From positions 1 through 63,764 of the forward strand of contig UQKK01000020.1 in the NCBI GenBank assembly GCA_900541505.1: a stretch of DNA of 63,764 nt, given 5' to 3'. Under the pieces are notes generated by a model. That model was not told the origin of the DNA. It made no database searches and saw only the letters and a program-made list of their open reading frames with translations. How positions within the stretch are numbered: position 1 is the stretch's first letter; every line of letters starts with the position of its first letter. Source of the stretch: an uncultured Ruminococcus sp. (lineage in GTDB: Bacteria > Bacillota > Clostridia > Lachnospirales > Lachnospiraceae). Shown here piece by piece: positions 1 to 9,011 of the stretch. The position numbers were made by a program, and so were the translations under genes.

Positions 1-147
1 TTGGTGCTTCGGGAAGACATTTCTAATTTTTTATTACAGTTTGCGGAAACTCAAGAAACCAGAAAAATAAGAAAGAGGAAATCTAACGATATAGTGAGGA
101 GAAGATTGCACATGAAAAGAATATGTGGTAAAATGTCAAACAGATAA
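1..147 (+). CDS. possible 3' end of an upstream gene (partial)
   Basis: An open frame runs from the first base of the window to a TAA at 145-147 and encodes about 48 residues, rich in Arg and Lys near its end. It has no start inside the window. It stops 18 bases before the methyltransferase gene. I recognise no domain. It may be the tail of a gene cut by the window edge, or simply a chance open frame. Confidence 0.25.
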   Translation: MVLREDISNFLLQFAETQETRKIRKRKSNDIVRRRLHMKRICGKMSNR

Positions 148-165
148 TTTCTAGGAGGAATTTAC

Positions 166-1395
166 ATGGCGATTTGTTATGATAGACTATGGAAACTGCT
201 GATAGATAAAAAAATGAACCGCACAGAATTAAAGGAGGCATCAGGTATCAGCTTTAATGTGTTGGCAAGATTGGGGAAAAATGAGCCGGTTTCATTTGAG
301 ACTATTGAGAAAATATGTTTTACTCTTAACTGTAATATAGAGGATGTTGTAGAAATACAAAGAAATACTCGAGATGATATTTCTAGGAACTATACAACAA
401 TTGAACTATTTGCTGGCGCAGGAGGACTTGCATTAGGAATTGAAAAAGCTGGATTTAACACATTAGGGTTAATTGAATTTGATAAGGATGCCGCGGATAG
501 CTTAAAAATTAATCGTCCTAATTGGCGAGTAATCAATGACGATATCGCTAATATTTCTTGTCTGGACTTGGAAGATTATTTTAATATAAAAAAGGGCGAA
601 CTGGATTTATTATCAGGAGGTGCGCCTTGCCAAGCATTTTCATATGCGGGAAAACGCTTGGGGCTTGAGGATGCAAGGGGAACATTATTTTATCACTATG
701 CTATGTTTTTGAGAAAATTGCAACCGAAAATGTTCCTGTTTGAGAATGTCCGGGGCTTACTGACACATGATAAAGGTAGGACTTATGCTACGATATCTAA
801 TATTTTTGAACAAGCAGGATATACGATACAGAAAAAAGTATTAAATGCGTGGGATTATGGAGTGCCGCAAAAAAGAGAGCGTTTGATTACAATGGGGATT
901 AGGAATGATTTAGTTAATAAAATTGCATATGAATTTCCAAAAGAGCATGATTATAAACCAGTTTTGAGAGATGTGCTATTAGATTGTCCAGATGGACCGG
1001 GAGTTCCTTATGGAGAAAATAAACGAAAAATATTTGAACTTGTACCGCCAGGAGGTTATTGGAGAGACATTGACCCTAATATAGCAAAAGAATATATGAA
1101 AAGCTGTTGGGATATGGAAGGTGGACGGACTGGAATTTTGAGAAGAATGAGCTTGGACGAACCGTCATTAACAGTGCTTACATCACCGTCTCAAAAGCAA
1201 ACGGAAAGGTGTCATCCATTGGAAGCAAGACCGTTTACTGTCCGTGAAAATGCAAGGTGTCAGACGTTCCCCGATGAGTGGCAATTTTGTGGGAATGTAC
1301 AGTCTCAGTATAAACAGGTTGGAAATGCAGTTCCTGTAAATTTAGCATATGATATTGCGGTAGAAATACATAAGTCATTGGAGGGGTTAAAGTAA
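166..1395 (+). CDS. DNA (cytosine-5) methyltransferase with N-terminal HTH
   Basis: A type II modification enzyme of 409 residues that would methylate cytosine C5 in the recognition site of the neighbouring endonuclease. Residues 1 to about 65 form an XRE-like helix-turn-helix. Such N-terminal extensions are known in several m5C methyltransferases and often let the enzyme regulate its own transcription. The catalytic part carries motif I (FAGAGG, near residue 82), the PC nucleophile (GGAPCQAF, near 153), ENV (FENVRG, near 192), PQKRER (near 234) and the terminal QVGNAVPV (near 384), so all core motifs are present. An AGGAGG lies 10 bases before the ATG. The gene's last base is the first base of the endonuclease gene, so translation is probably coupled. 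The GGNCC/GGWCC specificity is inferred from the partner and is not proven. Confidence 0.93.
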   Translation: MAICYDRLWKLLIDKKMNRTELKEASGISFNVLARLGKNEPVSFETIEKICFTLNCNIEDVVEIQRNTRDDISRNYTTIELFAGAGGLALGIEKAGFNTLGLIEFDKDAADSLKINRPNWRVINDDIANISCLDLEDYFNIKKGELDLLSGGAPCQAFSYAGKRLGLEDARGTLFYHYAMFLRKLQPKMFLFENVRGLLTHDKGRTYATISNIFEQAGYTIQKKVLNAWDYGVPQKRERLITMGIRNDLVNKIAYEFPKEHDYKPVLRDVLLDCPDGPGVPYGENKRKIFELVPPGGYWRDIDPNIAKEYMKSCWDMEGGRTGILRRMSLDEPSLTVLTSPSQKQTERCHPLEARPFTVRENARCQTFPDEWQFCGNVQSQYKQVGNAVPVNLAYDIAVEIHKSLEGLK

Positions 1396-2276
1396 TGACA
1401 TGGAATTTAAGTTTTATATCTGAGGAAGATTTTAAAAATCACGTACGAGCAACTATTATGAAATATGGAGAGAAACTGGAATCTTATGATTTGAAACGGT
1501 TTAACAGTAATTTGATTGATCCGATAAAATTGATATTCGATAAATCGGTGTATCGCTCAAGCTGGGAAGAAATTATAAATAACGAAATTTTTAGGCAGAG
1601 GGACAAATCAAACAATAATGATATCGGATATTTCCACCAGAATATTTTCTCATATTTTGAGGGTTGTGAAGTCCCGCAAGCAGGATGGGATGTAATATAT
1701 AGGAATTCAGATGGAATACAAATGCCTGATGGTGATATTGTTCATACGTTATATGTGGAAATGAAGAATAAACATAATACCATGAACTCAGCTTCTTCAG
1801 CAAAAACATATATAAAAATGCAGGGGCAGATTCTTGAAGATGATGATTGTGCCTGCCTTTTGGTAGAGGCGATTGCTAAAAAGTCACAGAATATTAAATG
1901 GACAACGAAAGTAGACGGTAAAAACGTGCAACATAGGTTAATACGGCGTGTTAGCATGGATAAGTTCTATGCAATTCTTACTGGAGAAGAAGATGCATTT
2001 TATAAGATGTGTATGGCACTTCCGGGGGTTATCAATGCTGTTGTAAACGAAGAGGAAAGCGTTTCCGTTCCACATGATACAGTGATAGATGAGTTGCGGA
2101 AAGTGGCAAGTGTATATGCAGAACAGACGGAAGATTTAGCAATGGCGATGGCCGTATATATGCTTGGATTTAATACATATATGGGGTTTGGAAACAGAAT
2201 GGAATGGCAGTTGGGGAGCGGAAATGACGGGATGCTTAAACGGATTTATGAGTATGCGAAAAAAATTGTGAAATAA
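1395..2276 (+). CDS. Eco47II-family type II restriction endonuclease
   Basis: A 293-residue protein that I recognise as an Eco47II-family (PF09553) restriction endonuclease. This family cleaves GGNCC-type sites. The features that match are the central region with VEMKNKHNTMN (an acidic-x-K nuclease core around residues 115-125) and the following AKTYIKMQGQI segment. The start overlaps the methyltransferase stop by one base in the order methylase then nuclease, the usual protective arrangement. The frame is intact, so the pair looks functional. Cleavage specificity is a family-level inference. Confidence 0.88.
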   Translation: MTWNLSFISEEDFKNHVRATIMKYGEKLESYDLKRFNSNLIDPIKLIFDKSVYRSSWEEIINNEIFRQRDKSNNNDIGYFHQNIFSYFEGCEVPQAGWDVIYRNSDGIQMPDGDIVHTLYVEMKNKHNTMNSASSAKTYIKMQGQILEDDDCACLLVEAIAKKSQNIKWTTKVDGKNVQHRLIRRVSMDKFYAILTGEEDAFYKMCMALPGVINAVVNEEESVSVPHDTVIDELRKVASVYAEQTEDLAMAMAVYMLGFNTYMGFGNRMEWQLGSGNDGMLKRIYEYAKKIVK

Positions 2277-2322
2277 ACGGATTAAATAGTGACACTATAA
2301 AAAATGGAAACGAAGAAAAACT

Positions 2323-3243
2323 ATGAAGAAAGTGGAAGAAAGTGAAATTGCAAAGAGACTAATGTCGAATAAGGCTCTCTTTGCAGATATTTACCTGATA
2401 TCAAAAAAATTTGATATTTTACCAAGTGATAATATGCATTATGGAGCAAGCATTGATTATCAAGATATCCAAGAATTGAGAGAAGACTTTTTGAATGATT
2501 TACTGGATACAGTAATAGACTGGGTTTATAGTTCAGAGAAATATGTATTGTTGAAAGAACGAGAAACTTATAAAGGAAAGTCGGAGGCAACGGCTCATGC
2601 TTCAGTACAACGAAAGGCCAGGCAGAAATTCCGTAAAGGGTCAGATGATACCTTGTTAGTACAGGGACAGTTTGGGGAATTGCTATTATTTCATTTTATA
2701 CAAAAATGCGTAGGTGCGATACCATTATTACGAAAAATGAAAATAACTACTTCTGCACAACATGAGAGGTTTGGGGCAGACGCAATTCATTATAAGGTTG
2801 AAAACGGAAAGAATATTATAATTCTGGGAGAAGCCAAAACGTATTCTAGTAAATACAGGTTTAATGCTGCATTTGAAGATGCGGTAAATAGTATATTGAA
2901 TACATATAAATCACATAGGGATGAACTGAATTTATATGTGCATGAAGATTTCTTGGATGAGGAAATGAATGCCATTGCTGAAGCATACTTGGATAAGACA
3001 TTGGAGAATGTAGAAATTCATTTGATAAGTATAGTTATATACAATGAAACGAGAAAGGTTAATTTGACAGATGAAAATGATATTAGAAAGCAAATAGAAC
3101 AGATTGTTGAGAGTAGGTATCATGACTTTGATAATGATAAGATACCGATAGGAAAAAATCCGATTTTAAAACGAATGACGTACATTGTTTTTCCTATATG
3201 GAAATTAGATGAATTAATACAAGAATTCCAGAATCAAATATAA
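2323..3243 (+). CDS. hamA: Hachiman defence protein HamA (DUF1837 nuclease)
   Basis: A 306-residue protein with the DUF1837 domain that defines HamA of the Hachiman anti-phage system. The central block VQGQFGELLLF (near residue 113), FGADAIHY (near 150) and ILGEAKTY (near 166) supply the D...ExK residues of a PD-(D/E)XK-like nuclease. In characterised Hachiman systems HamA is a nuclease effector held by the HamB helicase and released when HamB meets aberrant DNA. Here it lies 46 bases after the restriction gene and 16 bases before the helicase gene, all on one strand, so the two systems may be co-transcribed. The DNA is strongly A/T-rich, consistent with acquisition. Confidence 0.88.
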   Translation: MKKVEESEIAKRLMSNKALFADIYLISKKFDILPSDNMHYGASIDYQDIQELREDFLNDLLDTVIDWVYSSEKYVLLKERETYKGKSEATAHASVQRKARQKFRKGSDDTLLVQGQFGELLLFHFIQKCVGAIPLLRKMKITTSAQHERFGADAIHYKVENGKNIIILGEAKTYSSKYRFNAAFEDAVNSILNTYKSHRDELNLYVHEDFLDEEMNAIAEAYLDKTLENVEIHLISIVIYNETRKVNLTDENDIRKQIEQIVESRYHDFDNDKIPIGKNPILKRMTYIVFPIWKLDELIQEFQNQI

Positions 3244-3259
3244 TTGTGGGAGTAGTAAC

Positions 3260-5800
3260 ATGGAAGAGAAAATCCAAGAAATATTACAGAAATGGTTAGA
3301 GATAGATTTTTATTATGTTGCAAATAAAGTTGGGTTTATCTCTAAAAAGATTACAGCAGATAGGCAATTAGTTTATGATACAGTTCGGTGCTTGGATTAT
3401 CTGACATTCATGAAAAATGAGAATAAAAATGTTAACTATGTTATTACATTGATTTCGTTGATGTGGACACATATAAACCATAAAGAATTTGATATGCGTT
3501 CTTTTATTGTAAAAATTTTGTCAAGAATTGGATATCCGACTTCCGCAATTATTGTGGATGAATTATTTGATAAAGAAAATTGTTCGTTTACTCCTCTTAA
3601 TAGTATAATGGATCAAATCACAGCAGGATTAAATCAAAATGGTAATGAAGTAGAAGTGAATGGGAAATTCTTTCTTTTGACAAATTTTCAAAAGAGAATT
3701 TGGGATGCAATGGATGAGAAGAAAGTTTTAGGCATATCTGCGCCTACCTCTGCAGGAAAATCATTTGTGATTTTGCTGAAAATTGTAAAGAAATTGATTG
3801 ATGAAAGGAATGACGTTGTATATATAGTACCTACATTAAGTTTATTAAATCAAGTTACCGAGGACTTTCATAATTTGCTAAAAGATATGAAAATATCAGG
3901 ATATAGAATCTCAAATACATTTTTGGCTGTAGAAGAAAGTGATTTGAATTTTATTTATGTAATGACACAAGAAAAGGCAATAGCTGCTTTTGCAAATGAA
4001 GAAAAAGCATTTTCAAAGAGAATGATTTTAGTTGCTGATGAAATTCAGAATATTGAAAGGATTAGGGAAGATACAGACGAGAGGTCTAAAATTTTATTTG
4101 ATACTCTTATGGAATTTAGGTATAAAGATAATGTTGAACAAATGATTATATCTGGACCGAGAATAGAGGAAATAGATACACTGGGAAAGAATATTTTTGG
4201 AATTGAAACGGAGGATATTAGTACAAGTATTAGCCCTGTTTTGAACCTAACATATAGTATTTGCAAAATAGAAAAGAAATATTTTTTAAAACAATATTGT
4301 GCATTAACTCCCAGCCCTAAAAGCGAAGAGATTAGCAATGTAGATATTATATCTGGATATGGGAAAAAGCTATATAATACTCAGTACTTAGATTATTTAT
4401 CATTTTTTATTAAAAGTATTGGAGAGAATGAACAAAATATTATATTTGCTCCAACGGCACCAACGGCTAGAAAAGTTGCAGAGTATTTATCAAACTCTTG
4501 CAAGAAGTGTGATAAAAATTCTGAGCTGATACAGTATTATAAAGATACAATACATGAAAATTATACGTTGTGCAAAACATTAGGAAATGGAATTGCCTAT
4601 CATCACGGGAAATTGCCTATGCATGTAAGGCGGACATTGGAAAAGGCGATTGTAACTAAAAAAATAAATAATGTCGTGTGTACAACAACTTTGATGCAGG
4701 GAGTTAATATGCCCGCACAGAATATTGTTATTCGTAATCCACATTTGTATTTAAAAAAGACAGATACATCTGCTGAACTTTCAAACTATGAGATGGCAAA
4801 TTTAAGAGGGAGAGCAGGAAGGTTGCTTAAGGATTTCATTGGAAGGACATACGTCCTTGATGAAAGCGCCTTTGCAAATACAGACGGATATGAGCAGTTA
4901 GAATTGTTTGATGATGTCACAAAAGAGTTGCCAGCAGGATATGGTGAGCGATTCGAAGAATATCGTGATGAGATAGAGGATGTTATAGAAACGGACAAAA
5001 CAGTGGATGGAGCCATGAAAAAATATGGATATTTAGTGTCTTATATTCGGCAATCAGTTTTACGTTATGGTAAAGATTCGCAAAAAAGAATGAAAGACGT
5101 TGGAATAAAATTGACACAGAAACAAGTTGCTGCCATAATTTTGAAACTGGATACACTTACTGTTCCCAAAAACATATGCATAAAAAATAGATACTGGGAT
5201 CCGTTTGTTTTGCAAAAGATATTTGAAGATTATGGAGAGAATGTACCTGTAACACCATATGAACGTGGAGCAAAGGCAAAGTTGAATAGAATGTTAAAAT
5301 ATATGCGAGACACGGAAGAAACTTCAGCTATGTATGAACGATTTATTCCTAGGGAATTACAAAAAGGTTCTAACAGGGGTTATTTGGTCGATTTGTGCAT
5401 GAAATGGGCAACAGAGGTTCCCTTACATGATATATTGAGTGAAGAACGATATTCAGGAGAAGATGGAGCAGATGAAATAGAACGAACAATACAACTTTTG
5501 CAAAAGACAGTATCGTTTGATGTTCCGTTATTATTAAAACCTATATTTGATATTAAAAATCCAGATAGCATATTTTTAACTTGTATACAGTCGGGAGCAG
5601 TAAAAGAACAAATAAAAACGATGATAGAATTAGGAATTCCACGGGAAACTGCATTATATTTATATGAAGTGGCATTTAAAGGAAAGCAGGAGGGGAGTGA
5701 TAAGAAAGAGAATTTAGAGCAGAAAATTCGAGATCGGCTTGAAAATATTATTGAGACTTTGCCATATTGGGTGCAGGTACAATTGGATTTTTTAATATGA
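3260..5800 (+). CDS. hamB: Hachiman defence helicase HamB (DEAD/DEAH-type)
   Basis: An 846-residue superfamily 2 helicase, the sensor and motor partner of HamA. Visible motifs are a Walker A-like APTSAGKSF (near residue 160), DEIQN as the DExx box (near 259), a YHHGKLP motif, CTTTLMQGVNMPA (motif V region, near 475) and NLRGRAGRL as motif VI (near 513). The last 300 residues are an accessory region without a recognised domain. The reading frame is intact and full length for the family. The gene ends the left defence cluster and is followed by a 270-base gap. Confidence 0.9.
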   Translation: MEEKIQEILQKWLEIDFYYVANKVGFISKKITADRQLVYDTVRCLDYLTFMKNENKNVNYVITLISLMWTHINHKEFDMRSFIVKILSRIGYPTSAIIVDELFDKENCSFTPLNSIMDQITAGLNQNGNEVEVNGKFFLLTNFQKRIWDAMDEKKVLGISAPTSAGKSFVILLKIVKKLIDERNDVVYIVPTLSLLNQVTEDFHNLLKDMKISGYRISNTFLAVEESDLNFIYVMTQEKAIAAFANEEKAFSKRMILVADEIQNIERIREDTDERSKILFDTLMEFRYKDNVEQMIISGPRIEEIDTLGKNIFGIETEDISTSISPVLNLTYSICKIEKKYFLKQYCALTPSPKSEEISNVDIISGYGKKLYNTQYLDYLSFFIKSIGENEQNIIFAPTAPTARKVAEYLSNSCKKCDKNSELIQYYKDTIHENYTLCKTLGNGIAYHHGKLPMHVRRTLEKAIVTKKINNVVCTTTLMQGVNMPAQNIVIRNPHLYLKKTDTSAELSNYEMANLRGRAGRLLKDFIGRTYVLDESAFANTDGYEQLELFDDVTKELPAGYGERFEEYRDEIEDVIETDKTVDGAMKKYGYLVSYIRQSVLRYGKDSQKRMKDVGIKLTQKQVAAIILKLDTLTVPKNICIKNRYWDPFVLQKIFEDYGENVPVTPYERGAKAKLNRMLKYMRDTEETSAMYERFIPRELQKGSNRGYLVDLCMKWATEVPLHDILSEERYSGEDGADEIERTIQLLQKTVSFDVPLLLKPIFDIKNPDSIFLTCIQSGAVKEQIKTMIELGIPRETALYLYEVAFKGKQEGSDKKENLEQKIRDRLENIIETLPYWVQVQLDFLI

Positions 5801-5953
5801 TGATAACAATTCAGTGGCAACATTTTGGCAACAGAAAATCAGCTAGCCATAATAAATGATGTAATTGAAGTAAAAAACGGTGTGTATTCACATAAAACTT
5901 AAACAAATATAGTTATGGTCAAAAAGGACACGCCGAGTTTGAGTAACGGACAG

Positions 5954-5992
5954 AACCCCGGAAATGCTGATAAAATGGGCATTTCCGGGGTT
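5954..5992. terminator. strong hairpin in the gap after hamB
   Basis: Fourteen-base arms AACCCCGGAAATGC (5954-5967) and GCATTTCCGGGGTT (5979-5992) pair perfectly around an 11-base loop. No clear T-run follows, so it may be a weak terminator, an RNA-stabilising hairpin or part of an element end. It lies in the 5801-6071 gap. The rest of that gap holds nothing I can name, except a short segment near 6007 that weakly resembles sequence near 16254 (see findings). Confidence 0.55.
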
Positions 5993-6071
5993 GATTTATG
6001 TCCTTTGGCTCTAAAATGGCTCTAATTATATGATGAATACTGGATTTGGGGCGGGTATCATGATACCTGTC

Positions 6072-6615
6072 TTATTTCTTTTTGCGTAGCTTTAATACAA
6101 TATGGTTCTTCTTAGCAGCTTCTTGAAGTAAACTGGCTGCATGATTCGATTTTTCTTTTAATGTGAGATTTGAAGTATTCTCGTCCAATTCGGATATGAT
6201 GTTTTCCAAATCGTTTAATTCTAACAAATTGACCGCAACGCAAAACAATGTTTTTTTTCGCCCGTCATTATAAGTATTCAATAGATGATTTAACAAGACT
6301 TTCTTTTTCCACTGCTCGGCTAAATAAAGCTCAGATCCCAATTCCTTGAATTTTTTCATATCCTGTTTTTGATGCTGGTGTGTAATAAAAGAATCAAATT
6401 CGTCTATGTTATCATATTTTTCACAAGGATAATTTTCACACTGAAAACAATATTCTACATTCCCATGTTGTAAACTGCATTTTGCTATGGAGCAGGATTG
6501 GTTTCCTTCTCCGCCGCCACAACCAGGACAGTATTGATTTTAGGTTCATAGGGCATAAGCCACAATTCAATCCACATAGGGAAAATAACAAATTTGCTCT
6601 TTTGAAATACTTCAT
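6072..6615 (-). pseudogene. DUF3795-type Cys-rich protein, frameshifted
   Basis: Read on the minus strand from an ATG at 6615 (AGGAGG six bases upstream), the frame begins MKYFKRANLLF, then LCGLNCGLCPMNL. It then loses phase just before a segment that, one frame over, reads YCPGCGGGEGNQSC and continues with CFQCENYPCEKY to the stop at 6072. The Cys spacing (CGLxCxxCP, CPGCGG, CxxCxxYPC) is that of DUF3795 putative zinc or iron-sulfur proteins. The phase break lies between about 6535 and 6545, and the span of 544 bases is not a multiple of three. The 3' part alone can be read as a 95-residue frame from an internal ATG at 6359. It is either a real pseudogene or a single-base error in the assembly. 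The function of the family is unknown. Confidence 0.72.
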
Positions 6616-6637
6616 AGAAATCCTCCTATGGAGAGTG

Positions 6638-7189
6638 TCAAGGGGTATTTTCGGGATATATCTTAACGGAAATGCCACATGTTCCTTTCTTCACAACCCT
6701 ATTGGTATCAACTAAATGCTGTTTGATCTGCTCGCAGGTTTCATTCATCTGCGCTACTTCCTGTTGAAATGTTTCCTCATTCGGAAATGCGTCTTTGGAA
6801 GCAATCAGATTTTCCTTCAATTTCTTGGCTTTTGCAAATTTGGCAAGACGGCTGTTAATTTCCGGGTGTTTAAAACGAATATATATTGTGTCTGGAATTA
6901 GGTTTCCGTCCTTGTCTTTTTCCCCATCGATTTCCATATCTATCTGTTCGTCCATTTTGAAAAGAAGTGTAAGAACATCGGAAGCGGTTTCGATATCGAA
7001 ATCTGTAAAGACGTTGATGCTCACACCCAGAGCATTAGCAATCTTTAGAAGTTGATCAGGTTTGGGATTACGGCTGCCTAGTTCATATTTACGGATTGTA
7101 GTTCCATCTATGCCTGCCAGCTTTCCTAATGTACTTTGTGAGATTCCTCGGATATTTCGAAAAGTTTTTATTTTTTCTCCTATCGTCAT
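6638..7189 (-). CDS. XRE-family regulator of the mobile element
   Basis: A 183-residue protein with a Cro/CI-type helix-turn-helix at residues 1-62 (ISQSTLGKLAGIDGTTIRKYE) and a longer charged C-terminal part. It is transcribed away from the excisionase gene, from a shared 170-base control region that holds three similar 12-15 base motifs (7223-7340). This is the usual layout of the maintenance repressor of an integrative element. Role as repressor of excision and mobilization is inferred from position. The downstream frameshifted DUF3795 gene starts 22 bases after its stop and may share its transcript. Confidence 0.82.
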   Translation of the reverse strand: MTIGEKIKTFRNIRGISQSTLGKLAGIDGTTIRKYELGSRNPKPDQLLKIANALGVSINVFTDFDIETASDVLTLLFKMDEQIDMEIDGEKDKDGNLIPDTIYIRFKHPEINSRLAKFAKAKKLKENLIASKDAFPNEETFQQEVAQMNETCEQIKQHLVDTNRVVKKGTCGISVKIYPENTP

Positions 7190-7222
7190 AAAGCGACTCC
7201 TTTCAGAGTAATTGAAAATAAT

Positions 7223-7340
7223 AGGGACATTTGTATTCTAACATATTCAAATAAAATATGAAAGAGAGAATTATAAAATCTATTGATAAGGCACAAAAGA
7301 CCCTGTATAATAAAAGTGCAAATGGGGCACAAATGTACCT
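7223..7340. promoter_or_regulatory. divergent control region: promoter and three operator-like repeats
   Basis: A rightward promoter is visible: TTGATA (7283-7288), 17 bases, TATAAT (7306-7311). Three related motifs occur: AGGGACATTTGT (7223-7234), and on the other strand AGGGTCTTTTGTGCC (complement of 7290-7304) and AGGTACATTTGTGCC (complement of 7326-7340). One lies between the -35 and -10, one just after the start region and one upstream on the repressor side. That spacing is what a repressor such as the XRE protein at 6638-7189 would use to block the excisionase promoter and control itself. Confidence 0.65.
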
Positions 7341-7361
7341 AATAAAAAAGGAGGACAATGA

Positions 7362-7556
7362 ATGGAGAAAACGAAAAAAATGTATGTAACAGCGGAAGAG
7401 GCGGCAGAGATGCTTGGCATATCAACGGGCTATGCCTATAAAATTATCCGGGGCTTAAATGAAGAATTGAAAGAAAAAGGGTATCGGACAATCTGTGGCA
7501 AGGTTCCAACGAAGTATTTTGAAGAAAAGTTTTACGGATTGACCGTGACAATGTAG
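7362..7556 (+). CDS. excisionase-like small HTH protein
   Basis: A 64-residue protein with the winged-helix, MerR-like fold typical of recombination directionality factors: VTAEEAAEMLGISTGYAYKIIRGLNEEL at residues 9-37, the DNA-recognition helix being GYAYKIIR. An AAGGAGG precedes the ATG. It sits 14 bases before the integrase gene and downstream of a consensus promoter. In Tn916-type and related elements this protein directs the integrase toward excision. Confidence 0.78.
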   Translation: MEKTKKMYVTAEEAAEMLGISTGYAYKIIRGLNEELKEKGYRTICGKVPTKYFEEKFYGLTVTM

Positions 7557-7570
7557 AGAGGAGGGATTTT

Positions 7571-8635
7571 ATGCCGGCGACAAGAGACGGTAAGATGTGG
7601 CGAAGTCAGTTTTATTATAAGGACTGGCAGGGAGTGAGCCATAAGAAAAATAAGAGAGGATTCAGGACAAAAGCGGAAGCCGAACAGTGGGAGAGAGCTT
7701 TCCTTCAGCAACAGTAGCGCAATCTGGATATCAATTTTGAAAACTTCGTTCAGATTTAATACGAAGATATGGAACACCGGCTGCGGGAAAATACCATGCG
7801 GACAAAGAAGTTCATCATTGATCTGAAAATTATTCCTTACTTCAAAAATAAGAAGATGAATGAAATTAAGGCTTCAGATGTACGGGCATGGCAGAATGCT
7901 CTTATGAAAAAGGGATATTCGCAGACCTATCTGAAAACGGTAAATAATCAGTTGTCTGCAATATTCAATTATGCAGTGAAATATTATGATCTTCGTGATA
8001 ATCCATGCAGAAAAGCCGGGAGCATAGGGAAGAGCCATGCAGGAGAAAGACAATTCTGGACGAAGCAGGAATTTAAACAGTTTTTTGCGACCGTAGAAGA
8101 TAAGCCAGAAGCGAGAATGGCTTTCTTAGTTCTTTACTGAACAGGCATGAGGATTGGAGAGTTGCTTGCGTTGACTTATAACGATATTGATTTAGAAAAA
8201 CGTACCATTTCAATCAATAAATCATATCAGCGTTTGGATGGAAGAGATATTATCACACCGCCTAAAACTCCGAAGAGTAAACGTATTGTGACGATACCGC
8301 TATTTCTTGCGGAAGAATTGCGAGAGTATATGTCTCATTTATACGGGATTATGGCAGATGAGAGAATGTTTCGATTTACGAAATCTTATATGGAACATGA
8401 GATTATCAGAGGAATTAAGGTTTCTGGAGTAAAACGGATACGTCTGCACGATTTGAGGCACTCACACGCTTCTCTGCTCGTGGAAATGGGATTCACACCG
8501 CTTGCGATTGCAGAACGTCTGGGGCATGAGAAAATTGAAACCACATTGAACACCTATTCGCATTTGTATCCCAACAAACAAGGAGAATTTGCGGATAGGC
8601 TGGGAATGGAGAATAACAGGGCGGATGAAGAATGA
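7571..8635 (+). pseudogene. int: tyrosine integrase with three in-frame stop codons
   Basis: One reading phase from the ATG at 7571 to the stop at 8633-8635 encodes a full phage-type tyrosine recombinase. It has an N-terminal arm-binding domain, a SAM-like core-binding domain (KMNEIKASDVRAWQNAL) and a catalytic domain with R (TGMRIGELL), HxxR (HDLRHSHAS), H (LGHEKIETT) and the TYSHLYP tyrosine. The phase is interrupted by TAG at 7715-7717, TAA at 7757-7759 and TGA at 8138-8140. The last falls where the family has Trp in LYWTGMRIGE, so TGG to TGA. No frameshift is present. The integrase is therefore probably dead, leaving the element dependent on another recombinase. The 3' end overlaps the next gene by four bases. 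Confidence 0.88.
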
Positions 8636-9009
8636 GCGGAGTTCATAAATATCCGACAATCAGTTTTAGAATTTCACCCAGAGAACGGGAAGAAATCGAA
8701 GCGAAGATATTAGCAAGCGGAATGTCAAAAAGAGATTATTTTGTATGCTCCTGCATATATAACCGGGTATGCGTAGTCGGCAGAAAAGAATTGATTTATC
8801 AGTTAGTGGAGGAATTGAAAATCATGCAGACGAATATCCGAGATGTGACAGAACAACTTGAACAGGCAGAAGTTGCATTATTGGTAGAGGGATTAGCGGA
8901 CATGAAAAATGATTGCCTGGATATGCTGAAAGCAATTCTCTGGATGCTGGACGGTGCAAAATATTTATGGCAAGACGAAGAAAAAAGCCCTGACAGCGGC
9001 AACTGTTAG
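8632..9009 (+). CDS. MobC-like mobilization accessory protein
   Basis: A 125-residue protein whose first 40 residues (ISFRISPREREEIEAKI then SGMSKRDYF) look like the ribbon-helix-helix DNA-binding part of MobC-type relaxosome proteins. A helical C-terminal region follows. It starts inside the integrase stop (ATGA overlap), so its translation is coupled to the end of that gene. In mobilizable elements such proteins help the relaxase open oriT. The relaxase lies 1.9 kb downstream. Confidence 0.68.
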   Translation: MSGVHKYPTISFRISPREREEIEAKILASGMSKRDYFVCSCIYNRVCVVGRKELIYQLVEELKIMQTNIRDVTEQLEQAEVALLVEGLADMKNDCLDMLKAILWMLDGAKYLWQDEEKSPDSGNC

Positions 9010-9011
9010 GG

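Noticed and set aside
8138..8140. TGA in the integrase as possible recoding (Sec or Trp)
   Set aside because: Two other stop types interrupt the same gene and no recoding structure is evident, so decay is simpler.
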